From: Pseudomonadota bacterium
GTDB lineage: Bacteria; Pseudomonadota; Gammaproteobacteria; Steroidobacterales; Steroidobacteraceae
Length of the DNA stretch: 12,121 nt
Direction of reading: 5' to 3'
Assembly: GCA_021781775.1 (NCBI GenBank)
Contig: JAJXWE010000016.1
Span: 1-12,121, forward strand
Both the position numbers and the translations under genes were made by a program. The notes below the pieces were generated by a model. That model saw only the letters and a program-made list of their open reading frames with translations, did no database searches and was not told the origin of the DNA. Of this stretch, positions 1-6,938 are shown in pieces (position 1 is the stretch's first letter; every line of letters begins with the position of its first letter).

Positions 1-2586
1 TCTTACCTCAATGGCGTGCGGGGCAAGGTCGTCCCGGGCCCCGGCGGGAGCGTGCAGCTGCACGTCACCTCGCCGCTGCCGGTCACCGACCCGATCCTCA
101 CCCTGCTGGTGAAGGCCAGCTGGGACCGCGGCGTGCTGTTCCGCGAGTACACCATTCTGGTCAACCCGCCGGTCTACGTGCCCGGTTCGAGCCAGCCGCA
201 CCACGTGGCGGTGGCCGCTCCAGTGGTGGGCAATGCGCCACGCACGGGCGAGCTGCCTGGCGCCAGTGCCCCGGCGGCGGGCGCCCCGGCTGCGGCGCTG
301 CCGGCCAGCTCGAGCGGTGGTGGACCCAGCACGGTGCGCGTGCGCGCCGGTCAGACGCTCTCCGGGATCGCCAGCCGCTTCAGCGGCGGCGGGATGGAAT
401 CGGGGCGCACGCGCCAGTGGATGGTCGCGATCTATCAGCGCAATCCGCAAGCCTTCGCCAGCAACATGAACCTGCTGCGCGCCGGGGCGGTGCTGCGCAT
501 CCCCTCGGCCAGTGCGGCCGCGCAGGTCTCACCGAGCGCGGCCTGGCAGCAGGTGCTGAGCCAGGACAATGCGTGGCGGGCCGCGCAGGGCCAGGGCTCG
601 AGCCGCTCGGGCCACCTGCGCCTGGTCGCCCCCCAGGCGCCCGGCGCGGGCACCTCGGCGGGCGCGAGCGCCGCCACGGGCTACTCCGCGCAGGTCAGCG
701 CGCTGAAGACCCAGGTGCAGACGCTGCAGAAGGAACTGGCGCAGGAGAAGCGCCTGGTGCAGGTCAAGAGCGCCGCGCTCGCGGCGCTGCAGAGCCAGGC
801 GGCCGCGGGTGCCGCAGCCACTCACCCGAGCCCCGCGCCGGCCCCGGCAGCCGCGGCGAGCGCACACCCGCATGCTGTTCAGGCGCATCGGCCGGCAAAC
901 ATCGCCGTGCCGCACCCGGCACCGCCGGGTGCGCTGGGACAGATGCTGCGCCGCTACTGGTGGGCGCTGCTCGCGCTGCTGGTCCTGATCGGCGCCTACA
1001 TCGCCGCGAAGGTCCTGCGCAGCCGCGGTGAATCGGCTGCCGACGAGCGGCTGATCGAGTCGGCCGAGCCGACATTCGCGCCGCCGTCCGCCCGCGCCAT
1101 GCCCATGACCTCTGGCGCATCACCGCGCGCGGACGACTCCATCGACGTGCGCGAGGCCACGCACGAGCAGCCCCGTCTGGAGATGAATGAGGCCGCCTCG
1201 TCGCGGGTCGCGCCGCACGTGCCGGCCGATCAGACGATGAGCAGCGAGACGGCGCTGAACCTCGAGCAGGGCGACCCGCTCGCCGAGGCCGATTTCCACA
1301 TGGCCTACGGCCTGTACGACCAGGCCGCCGACCTGATCCGCATCGCCATCCAGCGCGAGCCGGAACGGCGCGACTTGAAGCTGAAGCTCCTGGAAGTCTT
1401 CTTCGTCTGGGGGAACAAGGACCAGTTCGTCGAGATGGCGCATGAACTGGCGGAAACGCGCGATCAGGCGCCCGCCGGCGAGTGGGAAAAAGTCGTGATC
1501 ATGGGACGCCAGCTCGCCCCCGACGATCCGCTGTTCGCCGGCTCGGAGCTGAGCGGTGCGGCGTCCCAGGGCGTGGACCTCGACCTGGAAGGCGGGCAGG
1601 GGCGCGTCGATTTCGATCTGATGGACGGCGCCGGCCATACCGCCACCAGCGGCAGTACCGCCAACACCGGCTCGTTCGACCTGGACATCGGAGCGGCGCT
1701 CGGCGAGGAGACGCACGGCGCCGATACCGTCGCCAACACCCTGTCGCATACCACGCCGGGCGGCGACACCGAGGAGACGCCGCACTGGCCGGGCGCCGGC
1801 GGTGAGACGGGCGTGACGCAGGAGCTGCCGGGCCGCGGGCTCGACGCCGCCTCGGCGTTCGAGCCGGTGGAGCCGACGGTCGAGCAGCCGGCACTGCATC
1901 AAGCCGACCATGCCGCGCTGCGCGATAAGGTCGAGGCCCTCAGCCAGGGCTCGGACCGCACCGCGGAACTCGCGATCGACGATCTGGGCCTGGATCTGGG
2001 AGCCTTCGAGACTTCCGTGCAGCCGACGCTCGGCGGGGATTCGCCGACGCTGGTCGCCGGACTGGATGAGTCCTCGCGTGAGGCGCTGGAGCGAACCGGC
2101 GAGGCCGGCGAGCATGCGCCCAAGGCGGCCGCGCCGAGTTCGACCGGCACGACCAGTTCCTGGCAGATTGATGAGCGGGAGCTGGAGAACCTGCTCTCCG
2201 AAGAGCATGGTGGCGCGGCGCAGGACACCGCGATGACCTCGCGCCTGAACACGCTTGAGGCCGGCGGTGTGGATTTCGATCTCGGGGGCGCCCAGCCGCA
2301 AGCGAAGCCGCAGAACGGCAACGGGCTGGACTTCGACATTGGCGCGGCGACCTTCGCACACGCCAATCTCGTCGTGCCGCACGAGTCACCCACCGGGGAG
2401 AACAGCGTCGCGGAGTTCGAACCGGTGACGCTGAGCGAGGTCGGCACCAAGCTTGATCTGGCCCGCGCCTACATGGACATGGGCGATCCGGAGGGCGCTC
2501 GCAGCATCCTCGAGGAAGTGATGCACGAGGGCTCGGACGCGCAGCGTCAGGAAGCCGGCCGCCTGCTGGAGTCGCTGCCCGGCTGA
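1..2586 (+). CDS. fimV: FimV/HubP-family polar hub protein, 5' end missing
   Basis: The frame is open from base 1, so the signal peptide and first part are outside the window; 861 residues are visible (numbered here from base 1). The start is the end of the FimV N-terminal domain (SPLPVTDPILTLLVKASW, then REYTILVNPP). A LysM peptidoglycan-binding domain follows at about residues 111-166 (VRAGQTLSGIASRF), then a coiled coil near 231-264, an Ala/Pro/His-rich linker and one membrane helix at about 319-338 (WWALLALLVLIGAYIAAKVL). The cytoplasmic part is acidic. It has a TPR-like conserved block (DPLAEADFHMAYGLYDQAAD), six scattered short repeats of the type VDFDLxxG, and the FimV C-terminal TPR-like domain (LDLARAYMDMGDPEGARSIL). 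FimV proteins are inner-membrane hubs at the cell pole needed for type IV pilus assembly and twitching in pseudomonads. The stop overlaps the truA start by one base (TGATG), which suggests coupled translation. The family call is strong; the pilus role is inferred from homologues. Confidence 0.93.
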   Translation, partial: SYLNGVRGKVVPGPGGSVQLHVTSPLPVTDPILTLLVKASWDRGVLFREYTILVNPPVYVPGSSQPHHVAVAAPVVGNAPRTGELPGASAPAAGAPAAALPASSSGGGPSTVRVRAGQTLSGIASRFSGGGMESGRTRQWMVAIYQRNPQAFASNMNLLRAGAVLRIPSASAAAQVSPSAAWQQVLSQDNAWRAAQGQGSSRSGHLRLVAPQAPGAGTSAGASAATGYSAQVSALKTQVQTLQKELAQEKRLVQVKSAALAALQSQAAAGAAATHPSPAPAPAAAASAHPHAVQAHRPANIAVPHPAPPGALGQMLRRYWWALLALLVLIGAYIAAKVLRSRGESAADERLIESAEPTFAPPSARAMPMTSGASPRADDSIDVREATHEQPRLEMNEAASSRVAPHVPADQTMSSETALNLEQGDPLAEADFHMAYGLYDQAADLIRIAIQREPERRDLKLKLLEVFFVWGNKDQFVEMAHELAETRDQAPAGEWEKVVIMGRQLAPDDPLFAGSELSGAASQGVDLDLEGGQGRVDFDLMDGAGHTATSGSTANTGSFDLDIGAALGEETHGADTVANTLSHTTPGGDTEETPHWPGAGGETGVTQELPGRGLDAASAFEPVEPTVEQPALHQADHAALRDKVEALSQGSDRTAELAIDDLGLDLGAFETSVQPTLGGDSPTLVAGLDESSREALERTGEAGEHAPKAAAPSSTGTTSSWQIDERELENLLSEEHGGAAQDTAMTSRLNTLEAGGVDFDLGGAQPQAKPQNGNGLDFDIGAATFAHANLVVPHESPTGENSVAEFEPVTLSEVGTKLDLARAYMDMGDPEGARSILEEVMHEGSDAQRQEAGRLLESLPG

Positions 2587-3368
2587 TGGGCCGGATCGCC
2601 GTCGGCCTGGAATACCTGGGCGGCGCATACGTCGGCTGGCAGAGCCAGCCCACCCGCCCGAGCGTGCAGGGATGTCTCGAGGCGGCGCTGGCCAAGGTGG
2701 CCGATGCGCCGGTGAGCGTCATCTGCGCTGGGCGCACGGACGCCGGCGTGCATGCCCGCGGTCAGGTGGCTCACTTCGATACCGCGGCGCGGCGCAGCAT
2801 GCGCGCCTGGGTACTCGGCGTGAACACCGAGCTGCCGCGCGACATCAGCGTCACCTGGGCGCAGCCCGTTCCGGCCCACTTTCACGCGCGCTACTCGGCC
2901 GAGGCGCGCACCTACCGTTATCTGATTCTCAACCGCCGCGCCCGTGGCGGGCTGTGGGAGCGCCGCGCGACCTGGGTGCATCGCCCGCTCGATGCGCGGG
3001 CGATGGCCGCGGCGGCCGCGCTGCTCGAGGGCGAGCACGACTTCAGCGCATTCCGTGCCGCCGAGTGCCAGGCGCGCTCGCCGGTGCGCCGGCTCGAGCG
3101 GCTGAGTGTGCAGCGCGAGCACGCCTGGGTCACCATCGAGGTCACGGCAAACGCGTTCCTGCACCACATGGTGCGCAACATCGCCGGACTGCTCATCGCC
3201 ATCGGCAAGGGCGATGCGCCGGCGGGATGGGCCGCCGAGGTGCTCGCCGGTCGCGACCGGCGTCTGGCGGCCCCGACGGCCCCTGCCGAGGGACTGTACC
3301 TCTGGTCGGTGCGCTACCCGGAGGCGTTCGTCCTGCCGGCACCCCTCGAGGCGCCTGCAGCGCGCTGA
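2586..3368 (+). CDS. truA: tRNA pseudouridine(38-40) synthase TruA
   Basis: The 260-residue protein matches the usual TruA length. TruA isomerises uridines 38, 39 and 40 in the anticodon stem-loop of many tRNAs to pseudouridine. The N-terminus has the family form (GRIAVGLEYLGGAYVGWQSQ), followed by the SVQGCLEAAL segment. The catalytic motif GRTDAGVHARGQVAHF is present, with Asp52 as the expected nucleophile. Further family blocks are FHARYSAEARTYRYLI, EGEHDFSAFRAAECQA and the C-terminal FLHHMVRNIAGLLIAIGKG. The ATG is chosen because it gives the canonical N-terminus and overlaps the fimV stop. No good Shine-Dalgarno lies at normal spacing (a GGAG is about 14 bases upstream), so translation probably depends on coupling to fimV. 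fimV next to truA is a known gammaproteobacterial arrangement. Confidence 0.97.
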   Translation: MGRIAVGLEYLGGAYVGWQSQPTRPSVQGCLEAALAKVADAPVSVICAGRTDAGVHARGQVAHFDTAARRSMRAWVLGVNTELPRDISVTWAQPVPAHFHARYSAEARTYRYLILNRRARGGLWERRATWVHRPLDARAMAAAAALLEGEHDFSAFRAAECQARSPVRRLERLSVQREHAWVTIEVTANAFLHHMVRNIAGLLIAIGKGDAPAGWAAEVLAGRDRRLAAPTAPAEGLYLWSVRYPEAFVLPAPLEAPAAR

Positions 3369-3373
3369 TCGGC

Positions 3374-3386
3374 TATCATCCGCCCC
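3374..3386 (+). promoter_or_regulatory. Possible -10 box with GC-rich discriminator before accD
   Basis: TATCAT followed by CCGCCCC lies in the 39-base gap between truA and accD. It resembles a sigma-70 -10 element with a GC-rich discriminator. No convincing -35 hexamer is found 16-18 bases upstream, so the call is weak. Similar boxes occur before the dedD-like gene and cvpA. Confidence 0.25.
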
Positions 3387-3402
3387 TGGAATCTGCGCGG
3401 AT
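3378..3402 (+). other. Short inverted repeat in the accD leader
   Basis: ATCCGC (3378-3383) can pair with GCGGAT (3397-3402), leaving a 13-base loop. The 3' arm ends five bases before the accD ATG, where a ribosome binding site would sit. It could affect accD translation, but a 6-bp stem in such GC-rich DNA may be chance. Confidence 0.2.
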
Positions 3403-3407
3403 CATCT

Positions 3408-4271
3408 ATGTCCTGGTTCGAAAAGATCATGCCCTCGCGCATTAAGACCGAGCGCCGCACGCGCTCGGTGCCCGAGGGCCTGTGGATCAAGTGTCCCGCC
3501 TGCGACGCGGTGCTGTACCGCGCCGAGCTCGAGCGCAACCTCTATGTCTGTCCCAAGTGCTCGCACCACATGCGCATCGGGGCGCGCGACCGGCTGGAGT
3601 TCTTCCTCGACCCGGACACCACCGAGGAACTGGCTGCGGACGTCTACCCCGAGGACCCGCTGAAGTTTCGCGACAGCAAGCGCTACAAGGACCGCCTGGC
3701 GCAGGCGCAGAAGGCCACCGGCGAGGCCGACGCGCTGGTGGTGATGAGTGGTGCGCTCGAGGGGCTGCCGGTGGTTGCCTGCGCCTTTGAGTTCCAGTTC
3801 CTCGGCGGCTCGATGGGCTCGGTGGTCGGTGAGCGCTTCAAGCGCGCCGTGGACCGTTGCATCGCCGAGCGCCGCCCGCTGATCTCGTTCACCGCCAGCG
3901 GCGGGGCGCGCATGCAGGAGGCGCTGTATTCGCTGCTGCAAATGGCCAAGACCTCCGCGGCGCTCGCGCAGCTGAAGCGGGCGCGTCTGCCGTACGTGTC
4001 GGTCATGGCCGATCCGACCACCGGTGGCGTGTCGGCGAGCCTGGCGATGCTCGGCGACCTCAACATTGCCGAGCCGCGCGCGCTGATCGGGTTCGCCGGT
4101 CCGCGCGTCATCCAGCAGACCGTGCGCGAGACGCTGCCCGAGGGCTTCCAGCGCAGCGAGTTCCTGCTCGAGCACGGCGTGCTCGATCTGATCGTCGATC
4201 GGCGCGAGCTGCGAGCGCGTATCGGCGAGCTGCTCAGGCTGCTGTTGCGCATGCCGGCTGTCGCGGCCTGA
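3408..4271 (+). CDS. accD: Acetyl-CoA carboxylase carboxyltransferase subunit beta
   Basis: The 287-residue protein is the beta half of the carboxyltransferase. With AccA it moves the carboxyl group from biotinyl-AccB to acetyl-CoA, making malonyl-CoA for fatty-acid synthesis in the cytoplasm. The N-terminus MSWFEKIMPSRIKTERRTRS is typical. A four-cysteine zinc finger follows (Cys29, Cys32, Cys48, Cys51), then the crotonase-like fold with GGSMGSVVGERF (from about residue 133), ASGGARMQE (from 163) and DPTTGGVSASLAMLGDLNIA. The C-terminal block RVIQQTVRETLPEGFQRSEF is also family-typical. The length is slightly below the roughly 300 residues of E. coli AccD, with no visible loss of a motif. 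The upstream gap is 39 bases with no strong Shine-Dalgarno. In pseudomonads trpF sits between truA and accD; here it is absent. Confidence 0.98.
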   Translation: MSWFEKIMPSRIKTERRTRSVPEGLWIKCPACDAVLYRAELERNLYVCPKCSHHMRIGARDRLEFFLDPDTTEELAADVYPEDPLKFRDSKRYKDRLAQAQKATGEADALVVMSGALEGLPVVACAFEFQFLGGSMGSVVGERFKRAVDRCIAERRPLISFTASGGARMQEALYSLLQMAKTSAALAQLKRARLPYVSVMADPTTGGVSASLAMLGDLNIAEPRALIGFAGPRVIQQTVRETLPEGFQRSEFLLEHGVLDLIVDRRELRARIGELLRLLLRMPAVAA

Positions 4272-4315
4272 GGGCCGCGCTGCGGGACTGCCCCCTCAAC
4301 GGCGCATCGGCGCAC

Positions 4316-5614
4316 ATGAGCGAGACCCTCGAGTACTGGCTGCAGCGGCAGGAGGCGGCCCATCCACGCAGCATCGATCTGGGCCTCGAGCGGGTGTCCG
4401 CCGTGGCGCGCCGCCTCGGCCTGGAGCGGCCGGCGGCCACGGTGATCACCGTGGCCGGCACCAACGGCAAGGGCTCCACCGCGGCGCACACCGAGGCGCT
4501 GCTGCTCGCCGCCGGCGCCTCGGTGGGGTTGTTCACCTCGCCGCACTTCATTCGTTACAACGAGCGCATCCGCATTCAGGGCGAGGAAGTCGACGATGCG
4601 GCGCTGGTGAGGGCATTCGAGCGGATCGAGGCCGCCCGCGGCGCTGACACGCTCACTTTCTTCGAGTACAACACTCTCGCGGCGCTGTGGCTGTTCGCCG
4701 AGCGGGGCGTGCGTTTCGCGGTGCTCGAGGTGGGTCTGGGCGGACGACTGGACGCGACCAATCTCGTCGACGCCGACGCAGCGGTCCTGTGCTCGGTCGG
4801 TCTTGATCATCGCGACTGGCTGGGCGAGACGCTCGAGCAGATCGGCACGGAGAAGGCCGGCATCTTCCGGCCGCATCGCCCGGCGGTGCTCGGCACGGCG
4901 CGCATGCCGCAGAGCGTGTATGCGGCCATCGAGCGGCTCGGGGCCCGCGCCGTGCTCGCCGAGCGTGATTACCACTGGCAGGTCGATGCCGATGGCCGTT
5001 GGCACTACGACGGGGCGCATCTGCATCTGCGGGGACTGCCGCCCTCACAGCTCGCGGGGGACATCCAGTACCGCAACGCCGCGACCGCGCTGGCGACCAT
5101 CGAAGCTTTGGCGGAGCGATCGGCCGGGCACCTCGACGCCGTGCTCGCGGCGCTCGATGCGCGGGCGGTGAGCTGCGCACTCGGGGCCGTGCGCCTCGCC
5201 GGACGGTTTCAGGTGGTGCCCGGAGAGGTCGAGTGGATTCTCGACATTGCGCACAACCCGCCCGCCGCCGAAGTGCTGGCCGCGGAGCTCGCCCGGCGCC
5301 TCTGCCGCGGCCGCACGCTCGCGGTGGTCGGGATTCTCGCTGACAAGGATGCCCGGGAGATCGGCGCGGCGCTCGTCCCGGTCGTCGAGGAGTGGTTCCT
5401 GTGCGGCCTGCCGCCGCCGCGGGGCACGGATGCCGCGACACTCGCGCAGCGGCTGGCGCCGATGGCGCACACACCGCACCTGTGCGCATCGGTGATCGAT
5501 GCGTGCGTCGCGGCGCGCCGGGCTGCGCGACCGGGGGATCGGATCGTCGTGTGCGGTTCCGTTCATACGGTCGGGCCGGCGTTGGAGTGGCTTGGGGTAT
5601 ACTCCACGCGGTGA
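4316..5614 (+). CDS. folC: Bifunctional folylpolyglutamate synthase / dihydrofolate synthase
   Basis: This Mur-ligase-fold enzyme of 432 residues adds glutamate to dihydropteroate and extends the polyglutamate tail of folates, using ATP. The N-terminus SETLEYWLQRQEAAHPRSID is typical of FolC. The P-loop is ITVAGTNGKGST (Gly48-Ser54), followed by the folate-loop region GLFTSPHFIRYNERI, EYNTLAALWLFAE, then VLEVGLGGRLDATN and SVGLDHRDWLGETLEQIG, which form the metal and ATP site. The C-terminal domain has WILDIAHNPPAAEVLA and a final VVCGSVHTVGPALEWL. The reading frame stays open far upstream into accD, but ATG 4316 gives the family N-terminus and length. The gap after accD is 44 bases with no strong ribosome site. 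The stop overlaps the next gene in a GTGA arrangement. accD-folC adjacency is conserved in gammaproteobacteria. Confidence 0.96.
   Translation: MSETLEYWLQRQEAAHPRSIDLGLERVSAVARRLGLERPAATVITVAGTNGKGSTAAHTEALLLAAGASVGLFTSPHFIRYNERIRIQGEEVDDAALVRAFERIEAARGADTLTFFEYNTLAALWLFAERGVRFAVLEVGLGGRLDATNLVDADAAVLCSVGLDHRDWLGETLEQIGTEKAGIFRPHRPAVLGTARMPQSVYAAIERLGARAVLAERDYHWQVDADGRWHYDGAHLHLRGLPPSQLAGDIQYRNAATALATIEALAERSAGHLDAVLAALDARAVSCALGAVRLAGRFQVVPGEVEWILDIAHNPPAAEVLAAELARRLCRGRTLAVVGILADKDAREIGAALVPVVEEWFLCGLPPPRGTDAATLAQRLAPMAHTPHLCASVIDACVAARRAARPGDRIVVCGSVHTVGPALEWLGVYSTR
5598..5610 (+). promoter_or_regulatory. Possible -10 box at the end of folC
   Basis: TATACT followed by CCACGCG lies in the last codons of folC, immediately before the GTG start of the dedD-like gene. 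It matches the sigma-70 -10 consensus at five of six bases, but no -35 box stands at the right distance. A transcript starting just downstream would be nearly leaderless for the SPOR gene. Weak call. Confidence 0.2.
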
Positions 5615-6297
5615 AAGAGCGACTGACGGGCGCCATCATCCTGGTGGCGCTGATCGTGCTGTTGGTTCCCGAACTGTTGACCGGACCGCCTCAATTGGGG
5701 CGCGCCGGCCCGCCCGTGCGCGCGACGACCACGCTCGCCGGCGCCCAGCCCGCACCGGTGCATTCGGTGACCCTGCCGCTCATGACGGGCGCGGTGAGCC
5801 GCACGACCACCATCGAGCAGGCCTCCGCCCCCCCGGCGCAGCGTTCGCCGGCGCCGACTCCCGTACCCACCGCGCGCGGTGCTCCTGCGCCGCTTCCCAT
5901 CCCCTCCGCCGGGGCGCAGTCCGCCGCCCCCTCCGCCCGGGACGCTCCTGCATCTGCCGAGCCGCCCCCGGCGCAGCCAACCCACCCCAAGGCCAAGCCG
6001 GCCGCGCGCTTGACGGCACGGGCGCCAGCCAAAGCGAAAGCACGGCCGGCACATCGCCCCGCCACCGGCGGGCACTGGGGCGTCCAGCTGGGAGTCTTCG
6101 CCTACCATGTCGATGCGCTGCGGCTCGCGCACCGGGTTCATGCTCGGGGCGTTCCGGTGCACATCATGAGCTTGACGCTGCGTGGCCGGCGGCTCTGGCG
6201 CGTGACGGCCGGGCCGGTCGGCAGTCGGGCGGCCGCACTGAAGCTCTCCCGCCGGCTGCGTTCGCTCGGTCTGAAGGGCAATCTGCTGCGGCAGTGA
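5611..6297 (+). CDS. dedD: DedD-like SPOR-domain membrane protein
   Basis: The start is the GTG that overlaps the folC stop (GTGA). It gives the N-terminus KERLTGAIILVALIVLLVPE, which is characteristic of DedD: a short cytoplasmic tail and one membrane helix at about residues 6-22. A long Ala/Pro-rich, low-complexity segment (about residues 27-152) spans the periplasm. A C-terminal SPOR domain of about 75 residues follows (HWGVQLGVFAYHVDALRLAH ... RRLWRVTAGPVGSRAAALKL). SPOR domains bind denuded septal peptidoglycan, and DedD takes part in cell constriction in E. coli. The 228-residue length is close to E. coli DedD. The position between folC and cvpA supports the assignment. The linker is poorly conserved in this family, so the identity rests on the two ends and on context. 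Confidence 0.88.
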   Translation: MKERLTGAIILVALIVLLVPELLTGPPQLGRAGPPVRATTTLAGAQPAPVHSVTLPLMTGAVSRTTTIEQASAPPAQRSPAPTPVPTARGAPAPLPIPSAGAQSAAPSARDAPASAEPPPAQPTHPKAKPAARLTARAPAKAKARPAHRPATGGHWGVQLGVFAYHVDALRLAHRVHARGVPVHIMSLTLRGRRLWRVTAGPVGSRAAALKLSRRLRSLGLKGNLLRQ

Positions 6298-6455
6298 CCG
6301 GGGCCCGAGCGGGGCGCTGCGCGCTCTTGTACAATCCGCGCCCCAGAGACCCCTGCGACCGATGATGCGCCCATCCGGCAGTCCCGCAGCGACACCCTTC
6401 CGCCATCGGGCCATGGCCGCGGCCGCCCTTCCCGTGCGCCTCTGCGCTTGCGTGC
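6298..6455. other. Intergenic region before cvpA
   Basis: This is the only sizeable gap in the housekeeping cluster (158 bases). It holds a weak stem, GAGCG (6307-6311) with CGCTC (6322-6326) followed by TTGT, and the promoter-like TACAAT box at 6330. A 35-codon open frame (6362-6469) runs out of phase into the start of cvpA. That frame has no good ribosome site, and I do not treat it as a gene. Confidence 0.5.
6330..6344 (+). promoter_or_regulatory. Possible -10 box with GC-rich discriminator upstream of cvpA-purF
   Basis: TACAAT followed by CCGCGCCCC lies in the 158-base gap before cvpA, where an internal promoter for cvpA-purF would be expected. It differs from the -10 consensus at one base. 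There is no recognisable -35 at 16-18 bases. A purine repressor operator could lie here by analogy with E. coli cvpA-purF, but I do not see a PurR-like palindrome. Confidence 0.3.
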
Positions 6456-6929
6456 ATGAACACAACTGACTACCTGGTCATCGCGACGATCGTGCTGTCC
6501 GCCGTGGTGGGCACCGTGCGTGGCTTCCTGCGCGAGGCGATCGCGCTCGCGAGCTGGCTGTTGGCGCTGCTACTCGCCTGGCAGTTCGCTCCCCGCCTGG
6601 CGCCGCACCTCGGCGGGCTGCTCGCCACCTCGGGCGTACGCATCTGGGCTGCACGCACCATCATCGCCGTGCTGATCCTGCTGGTCGGCATGGCCATCGG
6701 GGCGATCGTCGGACACTTCGTGCGCCTGTCGATCTTCAGCGGCACAGACCGTTTTCTCGGCTTCCTGTTCGGCGCCGCCCGCGGCGCGGTGCTGCTCGGG
6801 GTGTTCGTCATCCTCGCCGAGCTGCTGCACTTGAACGGCGAGCCCTGGTGGCGTCACTCGATGCTCATTCCCTACGGCAGATCGATCGCGAGTGTGCTGC
6901 GCACGCTGGTCGGCGCCAGGGGTCTGTGA
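6456..6929 (+). CDS. cvpA: CvpA family inner-membrane protein
   Basis: The 157-residue protein has four predicted membrane helices (about residues 5-22, 27-45, 66-88 and 100-123). It carries the family's N-terminal signature: DYLVIATIVLSAVVGTVRGF followed by LREAIALASWLLALLLAWQF. In the second half, RFLGFLFGAARGAVLLGVFV is the conserved CvpA block. CvpA was named from colicin V production in E. coli. It is also linked to envelope and bile-salt tolerance in enteric bacteria, but its molecular role is unclear. It sits nine bases before purF, the usual cvpA-purF pairing. The ATG at 6456 is chosen because it gives the standard N-terminus, although no clear Shine-Dalgarno precedes it. Confidence 0.95.
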   Translation: MNTTDYLVIATIVLSAVVGTVRGFLREAIALASWLLALLLAWQFAPRLAPHLGGLLATSGVRIWAARTIIAVLILLVGMAIGAIVGHFVRLSIFSGTDRFLGFLFGAARGAVLLGVFVILAELLHLNGEPWWRHSMLIPYGRSIASVLRTLVGARGL

Positions 6930-6932
6930 GGT
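6928..6932 (+). promoter_or_regulatory. Ribosome binding site of purF
   Basis: GAGGT sits six bases before the purF ATG (6939) and overlaps the cvpA stop codon. It is one of the few clear Shine-Dalgarno sequences in the window and fixes the purF start at the codon just before the catalytic cysteine. Confidence 0.6.
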
Positions 6933-6938
6933 AAGTCT

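Noticed and set aside
1120..2382. Long open frame of 420 codons on the minus strand inside fimV
   Set aside because: It is antisense to a clear FimV tail, has Arg-rich low-complexity content and no family motif. Long antisense frames are expected with very high third-position GC.
3857..4315. Upstream extension of the folC frame into accD
   Set aside because: The extension overlaps accD completely. The family N-terminus and normal length are obtained from ATG 4316.
3683..5026. 447-codon minus-strand frame over accD and folC
   Set aside because: It is antisense to two core genes with all motifs intact; a composition artefact.
6362..6469. 35-codon open frame upstream of and overlapping cvpA
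   Set aside because: It has no Shine-Dalgarno, an unremarkable Ala/Arg-rich sequence and an out-of-phase overlap with cvpA. It would be reconsidered only if ribosome profiling showed translation.
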